64,000 nucleotides of DNA from Papaver somniferum (lineage: Eukaryota > Streptophyta > Magnoliopsida > Ranunculales > Papaveraceae), in assembly GCF_003573695.1 (NCBI RefSeq), contig NC_039362.1, forward strand, positions 112,633,120 through 112,697,119, given 5' to 3'. Below the pieces are notes generated by a model. That model was not told where the DNA came from. It saw only the letters and a list, made by a program, of their open reading frames with translations, and made no database searches. Shown here piece after piece: positions 35,562 through 46,637 of this stretch (the stretch's first letter is position 1; each line of letters opens with the position of its first letter). Made by a program: the position numbers and the translations under genes.

Positions 35562-36420
35562 TGGGACCGGCCACGGCTAGGGCATGGCTGTCCGGCTGAC
35601 AGTCACGGTCCCACACACTTTTCCCAGTTTTATGTATTTTCTCTGAATTGAGGGAAATTCCATGAAACTGGAGAGTTTTATGAAATTAGGGAACTTCCAT
35701 GAGATGAGAGAAATAAAAAATAATAATAAAATAGGGAATGATGGAGTGTGGGATCGGCAATGGCCAAGACATGGCCGGCCGGCCAAGGGGCACGGTCCCA
35801 GGGCACTCTTCCCAATTTTATGTAATTTTCATGATTTTAGGGAATTTTCATAAAATCAAAGAGTTTTGTTGAAACCAAGGTATTTTGTTGAAATCAGGGA
35901 GTTTTCATGGAATGAGGAAAAAAAAACAAATAATAATAATAAAATAATAGGCGTGTGGGACCGGCTAGGGCATGACCGGCCGGCTAGGGCCTGGTCCCAC
36001 AAGTTTTCTTAATTTTATAATATTTTTCATGGTTTTAGGGAAAATTCATGAAATCAGGGAATTTTCATGGTTTTAGGGAAAATTCATGAAATCAGGGAAT
36101 TTTCATGGTTTGAGAGAAATAATAAAATAACGAGGACGTGAGGTGCGGGACCGGCCACGGCTAGGGCATGGCCGGCCGGTTGGTGCTCGGTCCCGTGACA
36201 CCTTTCCCTATTTTATTATTTTCTTGACATAAAGAAATATCATGAGATTAGAGAATTTCCTTGAATCGAAGGAGATTTGCTCGAACGAGAGAATTTTCAT
36301 GAGATCAGGAAAAATAATAAAATATGATAAAAATATAAAATTGGGCGTGGGACTGGTCACGGCATGACCGGCCGGCTTGTGAGCCCAGTCCCTGGCGCCT
36401 TTGCTAATATTTTATTATTA
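35562..36420 (-). repeat. about 195-bp GC-palindrome repeat, 5 units
   Basis: Units start at 35562, 35749, 35956, 36146 and 36348 (spacings 187, 207, 190, 202). Each has a core tgggaccggccacggctagg ... ggccggc ... cggtccca, able to fold, followed by an AT-rich spacer with tttatta and repeated ttttcatg. Confidence 0.88.
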
Positions 36421-36890
36421 TTATTTTTCCTTCCTATTTTGCATAGGTTCATCGTTCATTCGTATTTTTGAAATGCTCGTTTGCGCATTCAAATGCTGGT
36501 CTGTGCATTATTTCTAAGTACACTTGCACCATTTTAGTCAGGGCTTATTCGATGCTCAGATGCCTGATTCGTTGAATATTTATCACTAACCCGTGGAATT
36601 CTGCTGGGAAGAACCACGAATTGAAGTGACGAAATATAACGAAGAATCATAGAATATTGCTGGATATTCAGGCGATTAGAGATAATTAACTGATGGCTCT
36701 ATACTAGCAGGGCTTCCTATCCAGGAGCATTAATTATCTGAGAGTTGAGCAATATGAACTTGCTGGAGTATCATATTTCTCCTATATAGTCAGGGAAAAC
36801 CTGGTTGCATCCTGAAGACGTTGTCGCTCTATACTAGCAGGCATGCTGTCTAGGAGCCGCCCAATCCTTCGATTCTATATAGAAATAATT

Positions 36891-37250
36891 ACTGAAATTG
36901 CTCAGTATGCATGAGATGTGCCGTGGCCTTAGCTAGGAGACTACACATCTACAGATACTCTGAGAGACAGCCTTCTCAGTCAGAGATTCTATGGCATGAG
37001 GTTTCACGCTTTGTTGAGAGACATGAGTCTCAATACTCATCTGATTTCCGGATCCGGAGTATGTATAATTACTGAAATTGCTCAATATTCATGAGATGTG
37101 TTGTGGTCTCAGTTGGGAGACTACACATCTACATATACTCTGAGAGACAGCCTTCTCAGTCAGAGATTTATGGCATGAGATTTCACACTTTAAATAAGAG
37201 ACATGAGTCTCAATACTCATCCTATTTCCGGATCTGGAGTGTGATCTTAC
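36891..37250 (-). repeat. 180-bp tandem duplication
   Basis: actgaaattgctca begins at 36891 and again at 37071, exactly 180 bp apart, and the following sequence is nearly identical to about 37245. Confidence 0.9.
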
Positions 37251-37286
37251 AATTTTACCCTTGTGGAAAATCCACCATCTACATCC

Positions 37287-37296
37287 CCTTATATAG
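37287..37296 (-). promoter_or_regulatory. copia LTR TATA box, four bases from the solo-LTR insertion
   Basis: On the minus strand CTATATAAGG. It is intact at 43731-43740 and similar at 50198-50207 in sister LTRs. Role inferred from position and conservation. Confidence 0.6.
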
Positions 37297-38538
37297 TCTT
37301 TCAAATCAGGGTTTTTCCTTAGTTACAAAGCAATCAATATCCACCGTTAGATAAAAACCTTATTTAGATTCAAGCTAATATTTCTCAACCATTAGATAGA
37401 AAACTTAGCTTGTCATACACAAATGACTATACGCTTCTAGGATTGTTAACCGTACCCAAACGTGTACATTGTTGGTTCAACAATAGTCTAACCAAAAAGG
37501 TTAACCATAAGAGCGTTTCATACCAACCATGTTCTTCTTCACCATAACTAGTTCAAATGACTCAAATGAACTAGTTAAGAGAGTTTTTCAATTGCAAGGA
37601 AATCTTATGTAACTACACAAGACACAATTGAAGCAAAGATTATTTGATTCCTAAGAATCAGTTCATGAACTTTGATAGCCACGGTTTGCAAAAGCATTCC
37701 TTACTCTTTTAAGATTAAGTTCAAAGATCATCTTTAGATATATAACCTTCTCAAGTTCGCGGACTAGGTTCGCGGACTTAAGACACCGGACAAAGTTTAC
37801 AAACTCCAGCAGAAATTCTCGGGTTCGAGAACTTCGCCGGTTCGCGGACTTGGCTCACACAAGTATTTTGTCAACTCCAGCAGAAATAATCGGGTTTGAG
37901 AACTTCGGCAGTTCGCGGACTGAGTTCGCGGACTTGGCACTTGCCATACTTCCGGTTCTCTTGATCAACAAAGTTCGAGAACTTCGGTTAAAGGAATACA
38001 TTGGTTATGTAATCTAAACTCTCATTCCAATAATTGAAATATTCTTAGAGGACGTTATATAGTTGTTACACCATTTCTCGTCAAAGCAATTTTCAAAGTG
38101 ATTGAAACATTCATGACTTTCGTCACTAGGTAAAGATAAACTTGGTCGAAGCGAAAAGCTTACCAACACATATTTTGAGATATAGATAGGCGAGGTATAC
38201 TCGGCTCGAAATACCAAATGTGTATGATCTAGTCTATATATATAGCATACGACTTTTGTCTCAAAGAGTAGGAGATAGAATAGATAGACTTTTGAGTGAC
38301 AGATAAGTTCAAGTCTCCACATACCTTTTTGTCGAGAAGTTCCACCGGTTCCTTGAGTAGTTCTTCTACTTGTATGATGAATCGCCATGAAGTCCTTGAT
38401 CTCAACTACACTTACTATCCTAGTCCGAGACTTAGATATAAGAGACTAGAAATCAAGACTTATAGTTTTGATCACTAACATTGACAAACATGCTTGAGAT
38501 AGCAACGCATGCGAGTTTGACCGAGCAGTGCTCTAACA

Positions 38539-41027
38539 ATCTCCCTCTTTGTCAATTTTAGTGACAAAACTATCAATACATATGGAATACAAAAAAGATA
38601 ATGAAACTTTAGTAGCTCCTATTCCACATGTGTAATTTTCAACATTCCTCGAAATCTTCGTCACTTCCAAGTACTCCAATGATCCCAAAGGTTGTAAGTT
38701 TAGCATCACCGCTGTTGAAGATTCGTAGCTATAACAATGAGAAAGCACCGGTCTCGATCATTTTTATACGGTGTCATAGTATTATTATACAGTGTCAAAG
38801 CTCAATTCTATCACAACTTCAACAATAATACTATGGCGATATGTATCATTCCCCCTTAGTCAATACTCCATCTCACATGAAAACCACTCCCCCTTACACA
38901 ATGATCCGAAAACCATATGTGTTTGTAGTGTGAACTACATATTAATTCTCCCCCTTTTTGTCAATAAAATTGGCAAAGGTACAAGAACGGGTTCATAATG
39001 AAATTTTCGTAAGAGACATTTCATGACTGAGAGAAAGAAACACACATAATCTTATTTAGATGCAATCATGTAGCCGAAGCTAACAACATTCATCAAGGAG
39101 TTTAAAGATACAAGATAACCCCTCTAAAATTCCACAGCCGCACACCCCTCAAGATATTACCATTAAGCACAAGTTCAAAAGAACTCTCCCCCATTTGATG
39201 TCATTCCCGAAAGATCAACAACGAGCGACCTTAATTTCAAGAGAAAAGAAGGATTTTTATTGGACACCAAAACCATGAGAATGATTTTTATATCCAAAAC
39301 TCAATCAAACTAATCATAAGTAAACCCATGATTAATTTAATCGGAATACATAATCAAATTAAACACAAAAGTGATCAATTTAATTCATTGTGCTCAACAT
39401 AAGTAAACTTACGGAGCAACGACTAAGTTAATCATACAAGAGAGTGATTGGCTTTATCGTTCATATACTCAACACAAGAGAGACTTGTGGAGTAATAACT
39501 AAATAACCAACAAGATAATTAATTTAGTTCTAATATGCTCAACATAAAGTATCTTATGGAACAACCAACAAGGCTAATAAAAAATAATCAACTTTGTCGT
39601 ATCGTGCTCAACATAAGACACATTACGGAGCCTCACGGTAATACAAAAAGGATGGATCAATGAAGATCAATACCGTGGAATACACAAGGATTCATTCTTT
39701 TGCACAAGAAAATACAATAGCAACAATTCTTGGATACAAAAGATTTTAACCTATCTTCCGTCAAAGATTGACAATATAGGCTTAACTTTTGTATACGTCA
39801 AAAATCAATTCATTCTTAAACCAATAAACGAATACCGATCATGAACGACTTCACTTTTGACAAAATATGGGACAACGTTCACGGACGTAAAACACAAATA
39901 TCCTATAAAAAATTGCAATATAACAAATCATAAAGATTAAATACTGCAAAACATCATCCTCCAAATATTTTTAGAATTTTATACCAAAAACCCTAAAAAA
40001 TAAACACAAGAAGATGAAAAATAATAGCTATGTGTAGTCACAATCATCGCTATTCCAAACTCTAGTAATCCTTCAAAAACAAGAATAAATTCTCATAAGA
40101 AGTTTCCTAGGCATCAAGACAAGCTCGTAATGCACATATAAGATGATTTGTCCTTAGAGGGTAGAATCAATCTTTTTCGCCCGGATTTATACCAAGAATA
40201 GCTACCAAAGGCGTATAAAAAGATTTTATTAACAAAGAAGATCATACAAAGTCATTAACGACCATGCATCATAGTTCACATGAAATGATTGTCAACATTC
40301 AAGAATTCCATAGTAATGCGTACTACTGCCCATTCTTGAACTCCCTTCTTTGTGATTCACCAACAAAATTCTTGTAAAAGCTACAAATTAGCTTGGAAGA
40401 GTAGTATTCCAAGAATCCAAGTGACCAATTCCAAGAGAAGTGGAACAAGTGACGAAATGGAGGAAAACACTAAAAAACAAGAGATAGGACAAATACCAAT
40501 CTTAACTCATCCAAATTCAAGGTTTCTCATCTCCATTTTGAAGATAATTCTAAGAGAAAGAGAATCCAAAAATAATGAGGTCATTTCGAGTTCGGACGAC
40601 CAAAACACGTTTACCGAATATCGACGTCTACAGGCAAGTATGCATACGGGTTTGCAAACGAATTTTCATGACTAAAAATGTTTGCAAACTGAGTTTGCGA
40701 ACTTAAACCCCTAGATTTTGATTTTAAATGATGGTAAGCATACCTGGTAGGTGTACCATGAAGTCCAAACATCCCAAACTACTATTTTCAAACCTAAACG
40801 TTTAAGAACCTCAAACACAGATCAAGTTAGGCAGAAATGAACGATAAGCAAGGTACATGGATTATTATAAACACAAAAATTGATCAAGTTTATAGTCATA
40901 CCTTTTTAGAAGAACCTAATTGAATTATACAGCCTTACCGAACATAATATGTGCGCCCCAACTCTTGTGCTTCCCTCACCGTATACATAGCAGGGCATTT
41001 CTTGGTGAGGATGCATTTACAACACAA
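38539..41027 (-). other. non-coding 3' interior of the copia derivative
   Basis: No pol frames. A short-unit tandem repeat lies at 39392-39640. The plus-strand frame 40352-40675 (107 codons) shows no family features and is likely chance. Confidence 0.7.
39392..39640 (-). repeat. about 70-bp tandem repeat, 4 units
   Basis: gctcaacataag-like units start at 39392, 39467, 39537 and 39606 (spacings 75, 70, 69), each with a following tacggag/tatgga element and a taattaa-rich tail. Confidence 0.8.
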
Positions 41028-42518
41028 TCAAGTTGTGTTGGGGTGAACAATGTCTTGCTCACCACAAGTGACCTTTGGATTATCATGAAAGAGATCGCTT
41101 TCAGAACCTTTCACATCAAATTCCATTTTTCCAAAAACTTTGTTAAGTTCCAACATCATGGATACTGCCTTCTCCATAGACATGGAATTTTCTGAAAGAT
41201 CATTCCTTTTCACACTCAAAGCATCATTGTATTTATTTGGTACCCACTTCTGAGTGCGTTTAGGAACAACCGGAACCTTCTTCCTATTACTCTCTTCAAG
41301 ATTTCTCGGAAGAAAATTGGATTGACTATTATTTTGCAAGTTAGTCTTTCTCCAATTGGGAGCATCGGATCTTGTCTTCGTCTTTACGAAGTTATCCTTT
41401 TGATAACCATTACGATTATGAAAAGGATTCGTACGACGTTTATAGGCAAATCTAGGTTTATCACAACACTGATTCATTTGCCTAAAGGTTGGACAATTAC
41501 AACCTGTAATGTTAGGAGGATCAGTCTTAACTTATGATCTTGGTTTCACAACTTCTTGTGATGCCCAAACAAGAACATCATGAAGTTTTTCATTCCTTAT
41601 ACGGAAACGACATCTCCTTTCCAAGTGACCTTTATTCCCATAATAGTGGAAAACATAAGGAATGTTCTTACCTCGATCCGTGTGTGCTGACTTGGGAGGT
41701 TGATATACTTTGCTCTTTTGAAGCTTAACTACTGGTGAAGGTATTTCACTTTTTCCATCAGTGGATACCTTTTGTTGAGAAGAATCACTAGCCTTGACAA
41801 ATTTTACCTCTTTGCTAATACTTGGAGCATCTATTCCCTTATAGCCCAATCCTCGTGTATCACGATGATTTTTACTTGCTCCTAGCATAGTGGTTAATTT
41901 GCTTGAACTAGTATTGAACTTTTTCAAGTCATCTTCCAACATCTTGATTTTATCAAGAGCAGCAGCTAAATCAGCCTCAAGACGTTTTTCTCGAGCGAGA
42001 AAATCGTTTTCTCTGTCATCAAAACTTGCTTGCTGGGAGTTAATCCTTCCTTCAATTTCTGCAAGTTTTTCTTTTAACAAGAAGTATTTTTGATATACAC
42101 GATCACATTCAAGTGACTTCCTACTCAGGTTTTCCTCGGTATCTTTGAGGACCGATTCGCAAGTGCGATTCTGACCATAAAGACCTCCGTAAATCCTTTT
42201 CAATTTCTTGTTTTCTCGACAGAGAAGAATCAGAAGAGGTGTGACATGAGAAGTTGTAATCTTCATCATTTTCCATGAATCCAAAAACATAAAGTACTCT
42301 GAGACTTCCTCATCAACATCTCTATCAATATCTGAATCACCTTCATCAGAAAGTTCATCCAACTGTTCTTCTAGGAGTGTTTCCCAATCAACAGTTTTTA
42401 AATCAAGAGAATGTTTAGATATTAACTTAGATGCGACAGTTTTCTCAGGTGAAACGAAGCTTTCAGAATTATCTGGTGATTTCTGAATTGGTACGTTATT
42501 AGAGATAGACTCGTCCAT
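41028..42518 (-). pseudogene. copia gag C-terminal region, truncated and broken
   Basis: A frame of 328 codons, 42518-41532, begins MDESISNN about 60 bp after the PBS, then an acidic stretch (DELSDEGDSDIDRDVDEE, about residues 55-70), a long coiled coil (about 110-215, ending KIKMLEDDLKKFN), the copia gag signature LGASKNHRDTRGLGYKG, and a knuckle-like YYGNKGHLERRC, whose first Cys is lost. Shortly after the stop, a second frame of 149 codons (41477-41028) continues with KRTQKWVPN, the usual gag-to-protease linker, and ends before protease. The N-terminal UBN2 domain present in the left element is missing. So the copy kept the middle and end of gag only. The function left, if any, is unclear. 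Confidence 0.82.
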
Positions 42519-42566
42519 AATCAGATCGCTACAAACACAGACTTATAAGGTCTTTAATGTGTTTGC

Positions 42567-42580
42567 CTGCTCTGATACCA
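42567..42580 (-). promoter_or_regulatory. primer-binding site, initiator tRNA(Met) type
   Basis: Minus strand TGGTATCAGAGCAG, two bases from the LTR edge, identical to the site at 2130-2143. Confidence 0.93.
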
Positions 42581-42582
42581 AT

Positions 42583-44993
42583 TGAAAAAGCGGGGGTCTA
42601 ACAACACCACACAATATTTCGCTTAGAAATCTATATGGACTAACTCCGAAATACTTTCTAGAGAATCAACTAGATAGTCAGACTCAATCTAGGTAAAAGT
42701 ATCTCAAGGAGTTAATATCTCTCTATTGTTTTGATTTACTCAAGCTAATAAAAATCAGCGAGTCCTAATCAAACACAAGGAATAACTTGGACGGTACCAA
42801 AGACCAATGTCCAAGGATCAATCAATGTTAATCAACAACCAAAGGTTGGATTATACTAATTGATGATCTAAACGCATAACCTGTATTATTTCAATTATAA
42901 AGATAAACAATATAATGCGGAAACTGAAATAACACAGACACTAGAAATTTTGTTAACGAGGAAATCGCAAATGTAGAAAAAACTCGGGACCTAGTCCAGA
43001 TTGAATACACACTGTATTAAGCCGCTACAGACACTAGCCTACTCCAAGCTACCTTCGGAATGGACTATAGTTGAACCCCAATCAGTCTCCCACTGATCCA
43101 AGGTACAGTTGTGCTCCCTACGCCTCTGATCCCAGTAGGATACTGCGCACTTGATTCCCTTAGCTGATCTCACCCACAACTAAGAGTTGATACAACCCAA
43201 AATCGCAGGCTTTAACAATAAACAAATCTGTCTCACACAGACAAGTCTATCAAAGGATTAATCTATCTCCCACAGAAAAACCCTAAAGTTTTTGTTTCGT
43301 TTTTTGATAATAATCAAGGTGAACAGGAACCAATTGATAATCCGGTCTTATATTCTCGAAGAACAGCCTAGATTAATCAATCACCTCACAACAATCTTAA
43401 TCGTATGGTAGCGAAACAAGATGTCGTGGAATCACAAACAATGATATGAAGGTGTTTGTGATTACTTTTTATATCTTGCCTATCGGAGAAATCAAACAAT
43501 CTCTAGCCAATCAATATGATTGTAGTATTACGATAGAAGATGCAAGATCAGATCACACAACTACGATAAAAGTAGTATCGGTCTGGCTTCACAATCCCAA
43601 TGAAGTCTTCAAGTCGTTAACCTGATTTTAGAAGAAGAAAACCAAAGGTTAAAGGAGAACCGACTCTAGCACGCAAACTAGTAGCACACGTAAGGTGTGG
43701 GGATTAATTTTGCAGAGTTACTAGATGTCCCCTTATATAGTCTTTCAAATCAGGGTTTTGCCTTAGTTACAAAGCAATCAATATCCACTGTTAGATAAAA
43801 ACCTGATTTAGATTCAAGCTAATATTTCTCAACCGTTAGATCGAAAACTTAGCTTTTCATACACAAATGACTGTACGCTTCTAGGTTTGTTAACCGTACC
43901 CAAACGTGTACATTGTTGGTTCAAAAATAGTCTAACCAAAAAGGTTAACCATAAGAGCATTTCATACCAACCATGTTCTTCTTCACCATACTAGTTCAAA
44001 TGACTCAAATGAACTAGTTAAGAGAGTTGTTCAATTGCAAGGAAATCTTATGTAACTACATAAGACATAATTGAAGTAAAGATGATTTGATTCACAAGAA
44101 TCGGTTCATGAACTATGATATCCACGGTTTGCAAAAACATTCCTTAGTATTTTAAGATTAAGTTCAGAGATCATCTTTACATATTAACCTTCTCAAGTTC
44201 GCACACTAGGCTCGCGGACTTAAGACACCGGACAGAGTTTACAAACTCCAGCAAAAATTATCGGGTTCGAGAACTTCACCGGTTCGCGAACTGGGTTCAT
44301 GGACTGGGTTCCCGGACTTGGCTCACACAAGTAGTTTGTCACATCCAGCAGAAATTCTCGGGTTTGAGAACTTCGGCAGTTCGCGGACTTGGCACTTGCC
44401 ATACTTCCGGTTCTCTTGATCAACAAAGTTCGAGAACTTCGGTTCAAGGAATACATTGGTTATGTAATCTAAACTCTCATTCCAATCATTGAAATATTCT
44501 TAGAGGATGTTATATAGTTGTTACACCATTTCTCGTCAAAGCAATTTTCAAAGTGATTGAAACATTCATGACTTTCGTCACTAGGTAAAGATAAACTTGG
44601 TCGAAGCGAAAAGCTTACAAACACATATTTCGAGATATAGATAGGGTACGTATACTCGGCTCGAAATACCAAATGTGTATGATCTAGTCTATGTATATAT
44701 CATACGACTTTTGTCTCAAAGAGTAGGAGATAGAATTGATAGACTTTTGAGTGACAGATAAGTTCAAGTCTCCACATACCTTTTTGTCGAGAAGTTCCAC
44801 CGGTTCCTTAAGTAGTTTTTCTACTTGTATGATGAATCGACATGAAGTCCTTGAGCTCAACTACACTTACTATTCTAGTCCGAGACTTAGCTATAAGAGA
44901 CTAGAAATCAAGACTTATAGTTTTGATCACTAACATTGACAAACATGCTTGAGATAGCAATGTATGCGAGTTTGACCGAGCAGTGCTCTAACA
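42583..44993 (-). repeat. 5' LTR of the copia derivative
   Basis: 2411 bp, TGAAAAAGCGGGGG to AGTGCTCTAACA on the plus strand. TATA-like CTATATAAGG (minus) at 43731-43740. The variable segment 44190-44400 has repeats of gttcgcggactggg and gaacttcgccggttcg. Confidence 0.95.
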
Positions 44994-45892
44994 CTTGGAC
45001 TTTGCTCTTATACATAAGTTGAAGAATAATACCTTAGTTTGTTGCTATCACTTATTCATTCTTCATTCGTTCATTTTTTCTTACAGCAGTGTCAAAAAAG
45101 TTGAAGAATCTATTTTGCTTTTAGTTTTGCTTTCTATTTGCTAGAGATTATTATCACTTTTCTTATGGATTGTTTGGTTTGCTTAAATATTATTATCAGT
45201 TAAATTACTGAATCTACAATTATATTTGCAAATTTCCTTTCTCTGTTGTAGAGAGTAAACTCTGTTTTTTGTACAAGCATACGACTGCATACTGAAGTTC
45301 TACTTAAACAGGGAATGAAAATTTTAGTGTAAAACAAGAACTTGAATATTTGAAATTAGGATCCGATCGGTTTGGGGACTCGGTTTACCCGAGTCAACTC
45401 GACCTGCTTTACATGTAATCGGTAAACCGCTACCGAACTGAACCTATCCGACACTAGATCGTACGGTTCATAACCGACCCGATCTAAAAGTTCAATACTA
45501 ATTGGGGTAGCTGAAAAAAAATCCGACTTGTACGGTTATATGGTCAATAGGGATGAAAACCGATCCAAACCGACCATTTTTCACCCCTACTTTCACCCGT
45601 AAAGGTGGTTGTAAATCTATTATGGACAGTGTGACCTGTCAAAAAGACCCTATCAAACCAGTGATGAATTTAGCCAATGAGTGATGAATACACTTTTGTG
45701 TCTAATTTGATCTCAATTCTTTATTTTGTTAGCACCGCAATTGTGTACTTATTGGGTTGTTTTATGTGTTTGTTGGTATTTTTTGAGAAATAAACTTTTT
45801 GGAAAAATTAGCTCGAGAAAAGTGTTAATTAAAGGCATCCGGAAAAACTACCAAAGGCACTCACACGTTGGAAAAAGCACCCTCAGGGAACC
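44994..45892. other. AT-rich flank with a degenerate hAT-like patch
   Basis: No gene. 45360-45600 is rich in accgaacc/cggttt words. It includes TAGGGATGAAAA...TTTTTCACCCCTA at 45548-45589, an inverted repeat with one mismatch. Such ends and subterminal words resemble plant hAT-type transposon termini, but no 8-bp target duplication is visible. Confidence 0.35.
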
Positions 45893-46637
45893 TGATAGGA
45901 TTTTTACCTATATGAATGATAACCACAATTGCACAACGTTTACAATGTACACAACGACAAGTGCGGGTCGAATCCACAGGGAGCGGTGAAAAACAATGTA
46001 ACTAATAATTCCTAATGAACTAACCAATTATGAAATTTTTGGATTTTTAGAATTCAAGTAGGGAAAATAATAAAATTAAATAAACTAAAATATATAACGT
46101 CAGAGTTGGTAACCAAGGTATCCAGCTTCCACTAATCTAATCATGTGAATTCGATTAATCTTCAAAATAAATTATCGTGCACTACTCGATAAAATATTGA
46201 AATGAATCTCATGTGTCGGAAGATATCTTAGTATAAACCAAATTATTATTGTTCCACCACGCGATTTCTGAAAAAACGGGGGTACAACAACCTCGCCCAA
46301 TATTTCGATTAGCAATCTGTATGGACTAACTCTAATATACTTTTAAGAGAATCAACTAGACAGTCAGACTCAATCTTAATAAAAAGTATATCAAGGAGTT
46401 AATATCTCTATCTCTCGATTCGATCTTTACTCAAGCAAATGAAAATCTGCGAGTCTTTATAAAATACTAGAGAGATAAACTTGGATGGTACCAAAGACCA
46501 ATATCCAAGTGTCAATCAATGTAAATCAACAACCAAAGGTTGGATATTCTAATTGATTGATCTCAACGCACAACCTGTGATATTTCAATTATATAACAAA
46601 ATATAATGCGGAATAGAAATAACACAGACACCAGAAG

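Larger units (their letters stand above)
33838..37283 (-). mobile_element. solo LTR of the gypsy/family B lineage
   Basis: 3446 bp, TGTAGATGG to CCATCTACA on the plus strand (inverted nine-base ends). It aligns with the LTR 28114-31676, in the same orientation. tccc occurs on both sides (33834-33837, 37284-37287), a probable target duplication with the fifth base changed. No internal region, so it arose by LTR-LTR recombination. It carries its own repeat growth (see 35562 and 36891). Confidence 0.88.
32688..38538 (-). repeat. 3' LTR of the copia derivative, split at 33838-37283
   Basis: The outer parts join into about 2.4 kb collinear with 42583-44993. The first bases are TGAAAAGGCGGGGG and the last AGTGCTCTAACA. 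The element PPT (minus strand AAAGAGGGAGAT) adjoins at 38539. Confidence 0.92.
32688..44993 (-). mobile_element. copia family A deletion derivative, complete, with perfect target duplication
   Basis: Minus-strand element: 5' LTR 42583-44993, PBS 42567-42580, interior 38539-42582, PPT about 38539-38555, 3' LTR 32688-38538 split by a solo LTR. Target duplication cttgg at 32683-32687 and 44994-44998. The interior of 4 kb has only C-terminal gag sequence; UBN2, protease, integrase and reverse transcriptase are absent. It is therefore non-autonomous and probably depends on full-length SIRE-like relatives. Confidence 0.93.
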
